DNA of 64,000 bases, taken from NCBI GenBank assembly GCA_963849885.1, contig CAWKIV010000002.1:81611-145610 (forward strand), written 5' to 3'. The translations under genes were made by a program, and so were the position numbers. Origin of the DNA: CADCTP01 sp963849885 (GTDB lineage: Bacteria > Actinomycetota > Actinomycetes > Mycobacteriales > CADCTP01). How positions within the stretch are numbered: the first letter of the stretch is position 1; every line of letters begins with the position of its first letter. This document shows positions 1-7,466 of this stretch, one piece after another. A model generated the notes under the pieces. It was not told the DNA's origin, ran no database searches, and worked only from the letters and a program-made list of their open reading frames with translations.

Positions 1-422
1 CAGCAGCTCCCAGACCAGGTTGAACAGGTCCGCGGCGAGCTGCCGCCGCTGCTCGGCGGGCAGCTGCGGTCGCGTGCGGTGTCGGTCATGTCGTCCCCCT
101 CCAGCAGGTGGGTCAGGCCGTGCAGGATGCGCTGGTCCCGGGTCACCCGGGCCTGCACGTCCCGCCGGTACGCGGTCAGCCGGGCCCGCCCGCCGTCCGG
201 CGCCGCCAGCACGGCCCGGATCTCGGCCAGCGGCAGGTCCAGCGAGCGCAGCCGGTGGATGCGGCGGGCCCGGTCCAGCTGGGCCGGGGCGTACCGGCGG
301 TGCCGGGTGACCGGGTCCACCGCGGCCGGCGGCAGCAGGCCGATCTCGTCGTAGTGCCGCAGCGCCTTGACGGTCAGCCCGGACAGCCGGGCGAACCGCC
401 CGATCGCGAGGCTCTCGTCCAC
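1..422 (-). CDS. MerR-family transcriptional regulator (partial, runs off the window edge)
   Basis: DNA-binding regulator of the MerR family, which remodels promoters with over-long spacers. The N-terminal winged helix is clear: IGRFARLSGLTVKALRHYDE followed by GLLPPA and a RRYAPAQLDRARRIHRLRSL stretch. The GTG start at 422 sits 6 nt after a -10 box, so the mRNA is probably leaderless. After a second in-frame ATG (about 89) the frame becomes implausible, while another frame reads AEQRRQLAADLFNLVWELL, a typical protein helix. Either a second overlapping gene begins here or one base is missing near 66-88. The effector domain is outside the window, so the ligand cannot be named. Confidence 0.8.
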   Translation of the reverse strand, partial: MDESLAIGRFARLSGLTVKALRHYDEIGLLPPAAVDPVTRHRRYAPAQLDRARRIHRLRSLDLPLAEIRAVLAAPDGGRARLTAYRRDVQARVTRDQRILHGLTHLLEGDDMTDTARDRSCPPSSGGSSPRTCSTWSGSC

Positions 423-428
423 GCCCGG

Positions 429-459
429 ACCGTACGACCTCCCGCAGGGGGAGGTGCTA
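429..459 (-). promoter_or_regulatory. MerR-type promoter with operator dyad
   Basis: Read on the minus strand: -35 TAGCAC (454-459), a 19-bp spacer, -10 TACGGT (429-434), then 6 nt to the GTG start of the MerR gene. Inside the spacer is a perfect dyad, ACCTCCC-5 nt-GGGAGGT (437-455). A 19-bp spacer carrying the operator dyad is the defining architecture of MerR-controlled promoters, so autoregulation is a strong inference. The -35 overlaps the stop codon of dtd. Confidence 0.8.
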
Positions 460-879
460 GACCTCGAGGATGACGGTGACCGGGCCGTCGTTGACCAGGG
501 CGACCTGCATCAGCGCGCCGAAGACGCCGGTCGCCACGGTCGCGCCGCGCTCCCGCAGGGCGGCGACCACGGCGTCGACCAGCGGCTCGGCGACCGGCCC
601 GGGCGCGGCCGCCGACCAGCTCGGCCGGCGGCCCTTGCGGGTGTCCGCGTAGAGCGTGAACTGGCTGACCACCAGCAGCGGCGCGCCCACCTCGGCCGCG
701 GACCGCTCGCCGGCCAGGATGCGCAGCTCGTGCACCTTGCGGGCGAGCGCGGCGGCGGTGCCGGCGTCGTCGGTGTGGGTGACCCCGACCAGCACCAGCA
801 GCCCGGCGCCGATCTCGCCGGTGACCCGGCCGTCGACGGTCACGCTGGCCGAGGACACCCGCTGCACCACCGCCCGCAC
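457..879 (-). CDS. dtd: D-aminoacyl-tRNA deacylase
   Basis: Hydrolyses D-amino acids from mischarged tRNA (chiral proofreading), a cytosolic dimer. 140 residues, the usual family length. Both signature motifs are present: SQFTLYADTRKGRRPSW (from about residue 72) and the C-terminal GPVT motif (about 132-135), which carries the Gly-cisPro that rejects L-substrates. The start is GTG 879 because VRAVVQRVSSASV matches the conserved family N-terminus; the frame is open further upstream but that part is not protein-like. It lies 11 bp after the rhodanese gene on the same strand. Confidence 0.93.
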   Translation of the reverse strand: MRAVVQRVSSASVTVDGRVTGEIGAGLLVLVGVTHTDDAGTAAALARKVHELRILAGERSAAEVGAPLLVVSQFTLYADTRKGRRPSWSAAAPGPVAEPLVDAVVAALRERGATVATGVFGALMQVALVNDGPVTVILEV

Positions 880-890
880 GGGCGGGCACG

Positions 891-1292
891 TTACGGGATG
901 GCGGGGGAGGGGCCGGGCACGGTGGGCAGCCCGGCCGCCCGCCAGGCCCGGAAGCCGCCGACCAGGTCGGTGGCCCGGTGCACGCCGAGCCGGCGCAGCG
1001 CGTACGCGGCCAGGCTGGAGGTGAAGCCGTCGTTGCAGAGCACCACGACCTGCGCCTCCGCCCCGGCCTGCGGCACCCGCCAGGCGCTGGTCGGCGCGAA
1101 CCGCCACTCCAGCACGTTGCGCTCCACCACCAGCGCGCCGGGCACCTCGCCCTCGGCGGCCCGGAACGCCGCCGGCCGGATGTCGACCAGCACCGCCCCG
1201 GCCCGGGCCGCCCGGGCCGCCTCGCCCGGGTCCAGCCGGCGCAGCCCGGACCGGGCCTCGGCGATCAGGTCCTCCACGGTCAGCGGCATCAT
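891..1292 (-). CDS. Rhodanese-domain sulfurtransferase
   Basis: Single rhodanese domain, 133 residues, predicted to move sulfane sulfur through a persulfide. The active-site loop is LCNDGFTSS with Cys near residue 85, and VDIRP forms the usual early strand. It follows a cysteine dioxygenase by 10 bp, so the pair probably forms a transcription unit for cysteine or sulfide handling. The donor and acceptor cannot be told from sequence. Two adjacent ATG codons at 1292 and 1289 could start it. Confidence 0.85.
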   Translation of the reverse strand: MMPLTVEDLIAEARSGLRRLDPGEAARAARAGAVLVDIRPAAFRAAEGEVPGALVVERNVLEWRFAPTSAWRVPQAGAEAQVVVLCNDGFTSSLAAYALRRLGVHRATDLVGGFRAWRAAGLPTVPGPSPAIP

Positions 1293-1302
1293 CCGGACCC
1301 GC

Positions 1303-1800
1303 TCAGCCCGGCTCGGGCAGGTCGACGTCGGTGCCGAGCGGGAGCAGCGGCGGCGAGTAGGCGTGCACGCTGGTCGCGTCCTCCAGGCTGTCGTTGGCCA
1401 CCCGGTGCACCCGCTCCGGGCCGAAGGCCGAGCCGAGGCCGGGCGACCGGGCGGCGCGCCGGCTGCGCACCGGCCCGTCCCGCCAGGTCTCGGTCAGCTC
1501 GCCGTCCAGCACGGTGTACGCGCCGGCCGCGCCGCCGTGGTGGTGCGGCCGGGTCGCCTGCCCGGGCGACCAGGTCAGCAGCCAGACCTCGACCTGCTCG
1601 GTGAGGGCGAGCCGGAGGTACCAGCGCTCGGCGGGGTCGTGCACCGCCTCGAAGCGGAGCGCGTCCTGCGCGCCGTCGGCGAGCAGCTGGGTGAGCCGGG
1701 CCAGGTCGGCCAGCGTCCACTCGGGACGGTCGGCGAGCAGCGAGCGGAACGGTCGGACGGCCGGGTGGACGTGCGGCAGCGCGAGAATGGTCGCGGTCAT
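1303..1800 (-). CDS. Cysteine dioxygenase-type cupin
   Basis: Thiol dioxygenase of the cysteine dioxygenase family, 165 residues: Fe(II)-dependent oxidation of cysteine to cysteine sulfinate. The iron ligands are visible in the cupin motif TRPHHHGGAAGAYTVLDGEL (about residues 84-103) and a later histidine in PERVHRVAN. It is the first enzyme gene after a leader-peptide candidate and a perfect hairpin, with rhodanese directly downstream. A homologue lies just upstream, so the locus holds two paralogues. 3-Mercaptopropionate dioxygenase activity is an alternative within the same fold. Confidence 0.85.
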   Translation of the reverse strand: MTATILALPHVHPAVRPFRSLLADRPEWTLADLARLTQLLADGAQDALRFEAVHDPAERWYLRLALTEQVEVWLLTWSPGQATRPHHHGGAAGAYTVLDGELTETWRDGPVRSRRAARSPGLGSAFGPERVHRVANDSLEDATSVHAYSPPLLPLGTDVDLPEPG

Positions 1801-1822
1801 GCGGAAGCTCCGGAAGGGTGAG

Positions 1823-1842
1823 CCCGGGCGGTCGCGCCCGGG
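1823..1842 (-). promoter_or_regulatory. Hairpin between leader ORF and cysteine dioxygenase gene
   Basis: A perfect 8-bp stem, CCCGGGCG (1823-1830) and CGCCCGGG (1835-1842), with a GTCG loop. It lies between the stop codon of the 24-codon leader ORF (1879) and the start of the cysteine dioxygenase gene (1800). There is no T-tract, so a simple intrinsic terminator is less likely than a translation-coupled attenuation or RBS-masking element. Function is inferred from position only. Confidence 0.5.
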
Positions 1843-1878
1843 TGTGGGAGGTGGGCCGGGAGGGCGCGCTGGCGCGCG

Positions 1879-1953
1879 TCAGCCGGCCGGACAGGCGTCG
1901 GCCACGACCCGGAGCAGGTCGACGGCGCGGTCCCGCCACAGACCCGGGCTCAT
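1879..1953 (-). CDS. Putative cysteine-type leader peptide (24 aa)
   Basis: Tiny ORF starting ATG 1953 and overlapping the stop of the upstream cysteine dioxygenase gene by ATGA. The peptide contains RDRAVDLLRVVADACP: the R-x-VDLLRV core followed by a late Cys resembles the short actinobacterial leader peptides found upstream of sulfur and cysteine genes. It precedes the second cysteine dioxygenase and rhodanese genes. Inference: ribosome pausing at the Cys codon would sense cysteinyl-tRNA and control the downstream genes, perhaps through the hairpin at 1823-1842. It could also be a chance ORF. Confidence 0.55.
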   Translation of the reverse strand: MSPGLWRDRAVDLLRVVADACPAG

Positions 1954-2435
1954 CGCGGGCCCGGGGTGGCGACGTGGGCGTGCACGCTGATCGCGGGCAG
2001 CACGCCCAGGTTTTGCAGGGTGTGCAGGCGGCCGGGGCCGGCCGCGGCGCCGCGGCCCGGGCGGCGGCGGGCCCGCCGGGTGCCGACCCGGCCGTGCGGC
2101 CAGGTCTCGGTCAGCTCCCCGTCGAGCACGGTGTAGGCCGAGGCGGTGCCGTGCTCGTGCCAGCTGCTGGACCGGCCGGGCGGCCAGGTCACCAGCCACA
2201 GCTCGACCTGGCCGGAGTGGGCCAGCCGCAGCCGCCAGCGGACGGCCGGGTCGAAGCGGGCGGTGCGGTGCAGCTCGGCGCCGGCCCGGGTGGCGAAGGC
2301 GCGGGTGAGCCGCTGCAGGTCGGCGGGCGACCAGTGCGGGCGCGGGGCCAGCACGCCGGCCAGCGGGCAGACGGCGGCGACCGCGGGATGCGCGTACGGC
2401 CCGCCGAGGTCCTGCCACAGTCCTGTCGCCGACAC
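1950..2435 (-). CDS. Second cysteine dioxygenase-like cupin
   Basis: Paralogue of the 1303-1800 gene, 161 residues. The cupin iron motif is partly changed: SSSWHEHGTASAYTVLDGEL has H-x-H spacing, and the later histidine is in GRLHTLQN. It begins at a GTG; upstream the strand holds a GATAGAGT -10-like stretch. Its stop codon overlaps the ATG of the leader peptide, so all four ORFs (this gene, leader, dioxygenase, rhodanese) may be one transcript. A divergent thiol substrate is possible because the region after the cupin motif is Arg-rich and unlike the paralogue. Confidence 0.75.
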   Translation of the reverse strand: MSATGLWQDLGGPYAHPAVAAVCPLAGVLAPRPHWSPADLQRLTRAFATRAGAELHRTARFDPAVRWRLRLAHSGQVELWLVTWPPGRSSSWHEHGTASAYTVLDGELTETWPHGRVGTRRARRRPGRGAAAGPGRLHTLQNLGVLPAISVHAHVATPGPR

Positions 2436-2453
2436 GCTGCTTACTCTATCGGC

Positions 2454-3872
2454 TTAGTAGGGAATGAGGAACCCCTCGTCGGCCAGCCCGGTCGCGATGG
2501 TGCCGACCTCGGCCGGCTCGACGCCGAACGCGAGCCCCAGCACCGCGGCCAGCTCACCCAGCGGGCGGTCGCCGTCGCAGCCGGCGACCAGCGCCGCCAC
2601 CACCTCGTCCACCTCCGCCGACCGGCGCAGCCCGCCCGGCTGCCGGAGCCGCTGCCCGGTGACCGCCCAGCCCTCCGGGCCGGGCTCGGCGACCTGCTCC
2701 AGCACCAGCCCGGGCGCCCGGCGGAACCGGACCGTGCCCGGGTCGGCGCCGCGCAGCGCGGCCAGCTGGTCGAACCAGGCGCCGACGTGCGGGCCGGCCG
2801 GCTCCTCGACCTGCTGCGGCACGTCCTCGATGCGCACCGCCGGCGTCGCCGCGCCGGACCGGTGCAGGGTGATCAGCCCGAAGCCGACCGCGTCCACCCG
2901 GGCGGCGGCGAACCAGTCCAGCCAGCGGGCGTACCGGTCCTCGTAGCCGGGTGAGCCGCGCTCGCCGGCGTCGGCCAGCCACAGCGCCGCGTACTGGGCC
3001 GGGTCGGCCACCTCCCGCTGCCACACCCAGGCGTCGCAGCCGGACCCGTCCAGCCAGCCGGCCAGCCGGTCCTCCCAGGGCTCGCCGGCCACGTGCACCC
3101 AGTTGGCCAGCAGCTGGCACCAGCCGCCGTCGGCGAGGTGGGCCGGCGCGGCCCGGACCAGCCGGCGGCAGACCTCGTCGCCGACCAGCCCGCTGTCCCG
3201 GTACGCGAAGCCGCCGTCACCCGGGCCGACGATGAACGGCGGGTTGCAGACCACCAGGTCGAAGCGGCGGCCGGCCACCGGGTCGAGCAGGTCGCCGGGG
3301 AGCAGCTCCCAGTCCAGCCGGTTGAGCCGGGCGGTCAGCCCGGCCAGCCGCAGCGCCCGGGGCAGCACGTCGGTGCCGGTCACCGTCCCGGCGTGGGCGG
3401 ACAGGTGCAGCGCCTGCACGCCGCTGCCGGTGCCGACGTCCAGCGCGGTGCCCACCGGCCGGCGCACGGTCGCCCCGGCGAGGGTCAGCGAGGCCGGCCC
3501 GACCCCGAGCACGTGGTCCGGGCGCACCGGGCCCGGCCGCACGTCGGTGCCGAGGTCGGCGACCACCCACCACCCCTCGTACGGGCGGACGTCGACGGCG
3601 GCGCGGTAGCCGGCGCCGTCCCGCTCCAGCACGGCGCTGACCGGCAGCGCCGCCGCGACCGCGGCCGCGGGCTCGGTGCGGCCGAGCAGGAAGAGCCGGA
3701 TCAGCGTCTCCAGCGGGGTGCCGCCGCGGGTGGCCCGCAGCGCCGGCACCCGCTCGCCGCGGGCCAGCGCGCCGGCCGCCTCCTCGCCGAGCAGCTCGAC
3801 GACGGCATCCGCGGTGTAGCCGGCCGCGGCCAGCGCGTCGGCCAGCCGGTCCGCCTCGGCGTCGGTCAGCAC
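2454..3872 (-). CDS. SAM-dependent methyltransferase, HemK/RlmG-like
   Basis: Class I methyltransferase of 472 residues. Motif I is ALDVGTGSGVQALHLS and the catalytic motif is VVCNPPF, the NPPF/Y signature of N-methylating enzymes acting on glutamine, adenine or guanine amino groups (PrmC, RsmC and RlmG relatives). An N-terminal domain of about 150 residues precedes it and a C-terminal extension of about 180 residues follows, longer than PrmC. The GTG start at 3872 overlaps the end of the ornithine cyclodeaminase-like gene by 7 bp. Substrate unknown; rRNA or protein are both plausible. Confidence 0.8.
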   Translation of the reverse strand: MLTDAEADRLADALAAAGYTADAVVELLGEEAAGALARGERVPALRATRGGTPLETLIRLFLLGRTEPAAAVAAALPVSAVLERDGAGYRAAVDVRPYEGWWVVADLGTDVRPGPVRPDHVLGVGPASLTLAGATVRRPVGTALDVGTGSGVQALHLSAHAGTVTGTDVLPRALRLAGLTARLNRLDWELLPGDLLDPVAGRRFDLVVCNPPFIVGPGDGGFAYRDSGLVGDEVCRRLVRAAPAHLADGGWCQLLANWVHVAGEPWEDRLAGWLDGSGCDAWVWQREVADPAQYAALWLADAGERGSPGYEDRYARWLDWFAAARVDAVGFGLITLHRSGAATPAVRIEDVPQQVEEPAGPHVGAWFDQLAALRGADPGTVRFRRAPGLVLEQVAEPGPEGWAVTGQRLRQPGGLRRSAEVDEVVAALVAGCDGDRPLGELAAVLGLAFGVEPAEVGTIATGLADEGFLIPY

Positions 3873-4753
3873 CCGGGCGTCCGGCCCGCCGCCCGGGCCG
3901 CCAGCACCGCGTCCTCCCAGGCCATCCCGACGGTCTTCACCAGCGACGGCCCCCGGTGCGGGCGCGGCCCGCCGCGGACCAGCTCGGCCAGCGGCTGCAG
4001 CCGCTCCGCCGGCACCCCGGCCAGCACCAGGTCGCCGGCCTCGCGCAGCGCCGTGGCGACGTCCTCGACCACGACGCGGGAGCGGTGGACGAGGCCGGCG
4101 TCGACCTCCCGGGCGGTCGGCTCGTGGCTGCCGACGGCGACCACGCAGGCGTGGTCGGCGACCAGCCGGCCGTCGAAGAGCGGCTCGCGGGCCGTGGTCG
4201 CGCACACCACCAGGTCGGCGCCCTCGACGTCGGCGGCCGAGCCGACCCGGCCGCCGCACCGGTCGGCCAGCGCCGCGGCCCGGGACCGGTCCCGGCCGAC
4301 GATCGCCACGTCCGCCACCGGCCGCACCGCCCGCAGCGCGGCCACGTGCCCCTCGCCCTGCGGCCCGGTGCCGAAGACCACCAGCCGGCGGGCGTCCGGC
4401 GCGGCCAGGTGCCGCACGGCCAGCGCGGACACCGCCGGGGTGCGGACCGCGGTCAGCGCGGCGCCGTCGACCAGCGCCGCCGGCGCCAGCGTCGCGGCGT
4501 CGAAGAGCACCAGCACGCCCTGCACCCGCGGCTGCCGGCCGGCCGGCCCCACGGTCACCAGCTTCACCGCGAACCCGCCGGCCGCGGTGGACGGCATCAC
4601 CAGCAGCTCGCCGCCGGCACCGGGCACCGCCGTCCGGGGCGGGTCCGCGCCCGGGTCGGCCCCCGCTCGCAGCGCCCGCTCCAGCGCGTCCACGGCCACC
4701 GCCGGCGGCAGCGCGGCGGCCAGCGCCGCCGCGTCGAGGTGGGGGAGGTGCAC
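3866..4753 (-). CDS. Ornithine cyclodeaminase/mu-crystallin family protein
   Basis: NAD(P)-dependent enzyme of 295 residues. The nucleotide fold is marked by RRLVVFGTGPQGEGHVAALR (about 123-142) and an N-terminal substrate domain carries TAVRTPAVSALAVRHL. Members include ornithine cyclodeaminase, ketimine reductases and alanine dehydrogenases, so the reaction is undefined. It overlaps the methyltransferase gene and diverges from the HhH-GPD gene at 4798 across a 44-bp promoter region. Confidence 0.85.
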   Translation of the reverse strand: MHLPHLDAAALAAALPPAVAVDALERALRAGADPGADPPRTAVPGAGGELLVMPSTAAGGFAVKLVTVGPAGRQPRVQGVLVLFDAATLAPAALVDGAALTAVRTPAVSALAVRHLAAPDARRLVVFGTGPQGEGHVAALRAVRPVADVAIVGRDRSRAAALADRCGGRVGSAADVEGADLVVCATTAREPLFDGRLVADHACVVAVGSHEPTAREVDAGLVHRSRVVVEDVATALREAGDLVLAGVPAERLQPLAELVRGGPRPHRGPSLVKTVGMAWEDAVLAARAAGRTPGC

Positions 4754-4797
4754 CCCGGCACCGTACGGCGCCGCCGCCGGGGCACTAGCCTGCGCCC

Positions 4798-5370
4798 ATG
4801 GGTCTGATGCTCAGCCAGCAGCCGGAGGCGGACGCCCTGCTCGACCGGGACCCGCTGGCGCTGGTGATCGGGATGGTGCTGGACCAGCAGATCCCGCTGG
4901 AGAAGGCGTTCTCCAGCCCGTACGTGCTGGCGGAGCGGCTCGGGCACGTGCCGGACGCGGCCGAGATCGCCGGGCTGGACGAGGACACCCTGGTGGCGGT
5001 CTTCGCCAAGCCGCCGGCGCTGCACCGCTTCCCCGGGTCGATGGCCAAGCGGGTGCAGGCGATGTGCCGGGCGGTGGTCGAGCGGTACGACAACGACGTG
5101 ACGAAGGTCTGGACCGGGGCGGCCGACGGGAAGGACCTGCTCAAGCGGGTCGCGGCGCTGCCCGGCTTCGGCACCCAGAAGGCGCAGATCTTCGTGGCCC
5201 TGCTCGGCAAGCAGTACGGCGTGGACGTGCCGGGCTGGCGGGAGGCCGCCGGCGACTTCGGCCCGGAGGGCACGTACAAGTCCGTCGCCGACATCCGCGA
5301 CCCCGACTCCCTCACCCGCGTCCGCGAGTACAAGAAGCAACTCAAGGCCGCCGCCAAGGCCGACGCCTAG
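4798..5370 (+). CDS. HhH-GPD family base-excision repair protein
   Basis: Helix-hairpin-helix glycosylase-like protein of 190 residues, of a short actinobacterial subfamily. It shows DQQIPLEKAFSSP in place of the usual first helix and the hairpin motif LPGFGTQKAQIFVALLGKQY (about 122-141). A catalytic Asp after the hairpin is not obvious (YGVDVPGW), so the activity is uncertain. The ATG is 6 nt downstream of TAGCCT (4786-4791), which predicts a leaderless transcript. Confidence 0.85.
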   Translation: MGLMLSQQPEADALLDRDPLALVIGMVLDQQIPLEKAFSSPYVLAERLGHVPDAAEIAGLDEDTLVAVFAKPPALHRFPGSMAKRVQAMCRAVVERYDNDVTKVWTGAADGKDLLKRVAALPGFGTQKAQIFVALLGKQYGVDVPGWREAAGDFGPEGTYKSVADIRDPDSLTRVREYKKQLKAAAKADA

Positions 5371-5398
5371 AAGCGCAGCTTGCGCCTACGATCACGGC

Positions 5399-5629
5399 AT
5401 GGCGTACGAGCGCATCACCGTCGACCCCGCACAGATGGGCGGGCTGCCGTGCATCCGGGGCCTGCGGGTCACCGTGAGCGCGGTCGTCGGACAGCTCGCG
5501 GCCGGTCGGTCGATCGAGGACATACTGGCGGACTTCCCGTACCTCGAGCGGGAGGACGTGTTGGCGGCCCTGGAGTATGCCGCCGCCGCGGTGTCGGAGC
5601 GTGAGCTGCCGCTGGCACAGCCGGCGTGA
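5399..5629 (+). CDS. DUF433 antitoxin
   Basis: 76-residue DUF433 protein. The family signature is visible as ERITVDPAQMGGLPCIRGLR followed by a helix-turn-helix-like SIEDILADFPYLEREDVLAAL. DUF433 proteins pair with PIN-like DUF5615 toxins, and here the stop codon overlaps the GTG of such a gene. The ATG is 6 nt after TACGAT (5387-5392), so a leaderless bicistronic mRNA is predicted. It probably binds its own promoter and neutralises the partner. Confidence 0.88.
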   Translation: MAYERITVDPAQMGGLPCIRGLRVTVSAVVGQLAAGRSIEDILADFPYLEREDVLAALEYAAAAVSERELPLAQPA

Positions 5630-6003
5630 GATTCGTCGTCGACGCCAACCTTTCGCCGCGGGTCGCCGGATACCTGCATGTCGCCGGGCACGACGCCGTG
5701 CACGTCGTGGACGTCGACCTCCAGCACGCCGCCGATTCGACGATCATGGAGTGGGCGCGCGTCAACCGGCGCGTCGTGCTGTCGAGCGACACCGACTTCG
5801 GCGCCCTGCTGGCCAGGCAGGAGGCCCGGGAGCCGTCGTTCCTCCTGCTGCGGCACCTCAACGAACGCAAGCCGGAGGAACAGGCCGGGCTGGTGCTCGC
5901 CAACCTGCCGGCCGTCACCGCCGATCTGATGGCCGGGGCGGTCGTCACGCTGACACCGCGTCATCTCCGGGTCCGGCCGCTTCCGATCCGGCCCGCGTCC
6001 TGA
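5626..6003 (+). CDS. DUF5615 PIN-like toxin
   Basis: 125-residue PIN-like nuclease-fold protein. Acidic residues sit where the family keeps its metal site: FVVDANLSPRVAGYL at the start and VVLSSDTDFGALLA in the middle. The GTG overlaps the DUF433 stop (GTGA). Known of the family: members form toxin-antitoxin pairs with DUF433 proteins. Inferred: RNase toxicity. The C-terminus is rich in Arg and Pro. Confidence 0.85.
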   Translation: MRFVVDANLSPRVAGYLHVAGHDAVHVVDVDLQHAADSTIMEWARVNRRVVLSSDTDFGALLARQEAREPSFLLLRHLNERKPEEQAGLVLANLPAVTADLMAGAVVTLTPRHLRVRPLPIRPAS

Positions 6004-6146
6004 TCCAGCGCGTCGGCAAGCGGCGGGAATAGCGGCGCCGCAGGTGGGTGAATGGGGGTGCCGGAAGGTGCGGGGCACCTGGTGCGGTGGGACACTGGGG
6101 CGGGCCCGGTGCCTGGCGACGGTGCCGGCATGGGAGGCGCTGCGCT

Positions 6147-6482
6147 GTGAGCTCGACGAGCGGCCGGGACGATGCTGACCCGGTCCTGATCACCGAGGCC
6201 GATCCCAGCCTGGACGACCAGTTGGCCGCCCGCCGCCGCAAGTACGGGATCATGATGGCGACCCGGGCGGTCTGCCTGGTGCTGGCCGCGGTGTTCTACC
6301 GGACCTGGTGGCTGCTGCCGATCTTCATCGCCGGCGCGGTGGTGCTGCCGTGGGCGGCCGTGCTGATCGCGAACGACCGGCCGCCGAAGAAGGCGCAGAA
6401 GGTCAACCGGTACGGCGGGCATCCCGACCCGGGCCGGGCGATCGCGGCGCCGCCGGAGAAGGGGCGGGTCATCGACGGGTGA
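6147..6482 (+). CDS. DUF3099 membrane protein
   Basis: 111-residue actinobacterial DUF3099 protein with two membrane helices in tandem (about residues 36-50 and 52-72, separated by YRTWW) and a basic C-terminal tail. The typical leader DPVLITEADPSLDDQLAARR precedes the helices. The GTG at 6147 is chosen because GGGAGG lies 9 nt upstream (6132-6137). Function unknown. The 140 bp between the DUF5615 gene and this start show nothing else. Confidence 0.8.
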   Translation: MSSTSGRDDADPVLITEADPSLDDQLAARRRKYGIMMATRAVCLVLAAVFYRTWWLLPIFIAGAVVLPWAAVLIANDRPPKKAQKVNRYGGHPDPGRAIAAPPEKGRVIDG

Positions 6483-6599
6483 TCCGGGCGGCGAGCAGGC
6501 CGCCGCCGTGCGTGCCCGAGTGGCGTTCGGTGTCCGATTCGAGCGGGTTGGGATACCTACGGAGATCGCGGGCGGCACTGTTTTGGCACACACTGATGC

Positions 6600-6977
6600 A
6601 TGCGTGATACAGCGTTATCTAAATCCTCTGACGAAACTCAGCGGGTGCCGCCTTCTCCGAACCCTTCCGTCCAAAGGCGACGACTGGCGTTCGGCTCGGT
6701 GGTCCGCGCGAAGCGCAAGTCGCTCGGCCTGTCGCAGGAGAAGCTCGCCGAGCGTGCGGGCTGCGACCGACAGTCGATCAACCGCGTCGAGAACGCGGCG
6801 TACTCGCCGTCCCTCGACCGGGTGTTCAAGCTCGCCGACGCCCTCGGCATGAGCCTGTCGGACCTCTTCGACGAGTTCGACCGCGTGGACTCTCCGGCCG
6901 TCGCCTCGAACGGCTCCGACCGCCGTGACAATCCACGGTCCGGTCAGTCGCCGGGAGAGCGAGCGGCGGCCAGTTGA
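6600..6977 (+). CDS. XRE-family helix-turn-helix regulator
   Basis: 125-residue DNA-binding protein with one XRE domain (about residues 28-90): RAKRKSLGLSQEKLAERAGC, then DRQSINRVENAAYSPSLDRV and a LADALGMSLSDLFDEF ending. The flanks are disordered and polar. The upstream region (6535-6600) is less GC-rich than the rest of the window and probably holds its promoter. The targets are unknown; no obvious toxin partner lies next to it. Confidence 0.85.
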   Translation: MRDTALSKSSDETQRVPPSPNPSVQRRRLAFGSVVRAKRKSLGLSQEKLAERAGCDRQSINRVENAAYSPSLDRVFKLADALGMSLSDLFDEFDRVDSPAVASNGSDRRDNPRSGQSPGERAAAS

Positions 6978-7031
6978 CCAGACGCTGAGACCGCCGCCCG
7001 AGTCCTGACGTCGTCCTGACGTCCCAGTCGG

Positions 7032-7382
7032 TCACGCATCCGCGCGCAGGGCCTCGGCCGCGCGGGCTGCCTCGCGCAGCACGCCGGCCAGGTCCCGCTC
7101 GTCCGTGCCCCGGGCCGACTCGAGGATCCGGCCGATCGTCGTCCAGTCGTCCAGCACGCTGGCCAGGTGCCGGGCGACGTGCGCCGGCATGCGCAGCACC
7201 ACGGCCGGCACCCGGACCGCTTCCTCGGGATCCCAGACGTGCGCGCCGTCGACCTCGACGTCCACCACGTCCTCGACCCGCCACCGGCGTGGTGGACCTC
7301 CGGGCATGGGAAGCGGGACGACGTTGCTCGGGCGGATGTGCTCGACGGTCACGCTGAGCGAGCATGCCGCTGCGGGGCGCAT
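7032..7382 (-). CDS. Hypothetical protein
   Basis: I do not recognise this 116-residue protein. From ATG 7382 it has a beta-rich first half (SLSVTVEHIRPSNVVPLPMP, RRWRVEDVVDVEVDG) and a helical second half (PAHVARHLASVLDDWTTIGR ILESARG) ending in Ala-rich helix. The frame is open upstream to 7571, but that part overlaps the DUF3039 promoter and start. It converges with the XRE gene and diverges from DUF3039. Confidence 0.6.
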   Translation of the reverse strand: MRPAAACSLSVTVEHIRPSNVVPLPMPGGPPRRWRVEDVVDVEVDGAHVWDPEEAVRVPAVVLRMPAHVARHLASVLDDWTTIGRILESARGTDERDLAGVLREAARAAEALRADA

Positions 7383-7466
7383 TCTGTCCAGTGCCTGTTC
7401 GAGTGCTGTCCACTTTCCCACCCGGCCGGGTGCCGATCTGCCGGGTCGGGGTGGGAGCATCGACAG

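Noticed and set aside
367..1821. Long plus-strand open frames opposite the dtd/rhodanese/dioxygenase genes
   Set aside because: They are GC-driven shadows with Arg, Pro and Ala-rich translations; the minus strand carries clear enzyme motifs.
5399..5629. A mobile-element or phage remnant around the toxin-antitoxin pair
   Set aside because: No integrase, transposase or terminal repeats are visible nearby.
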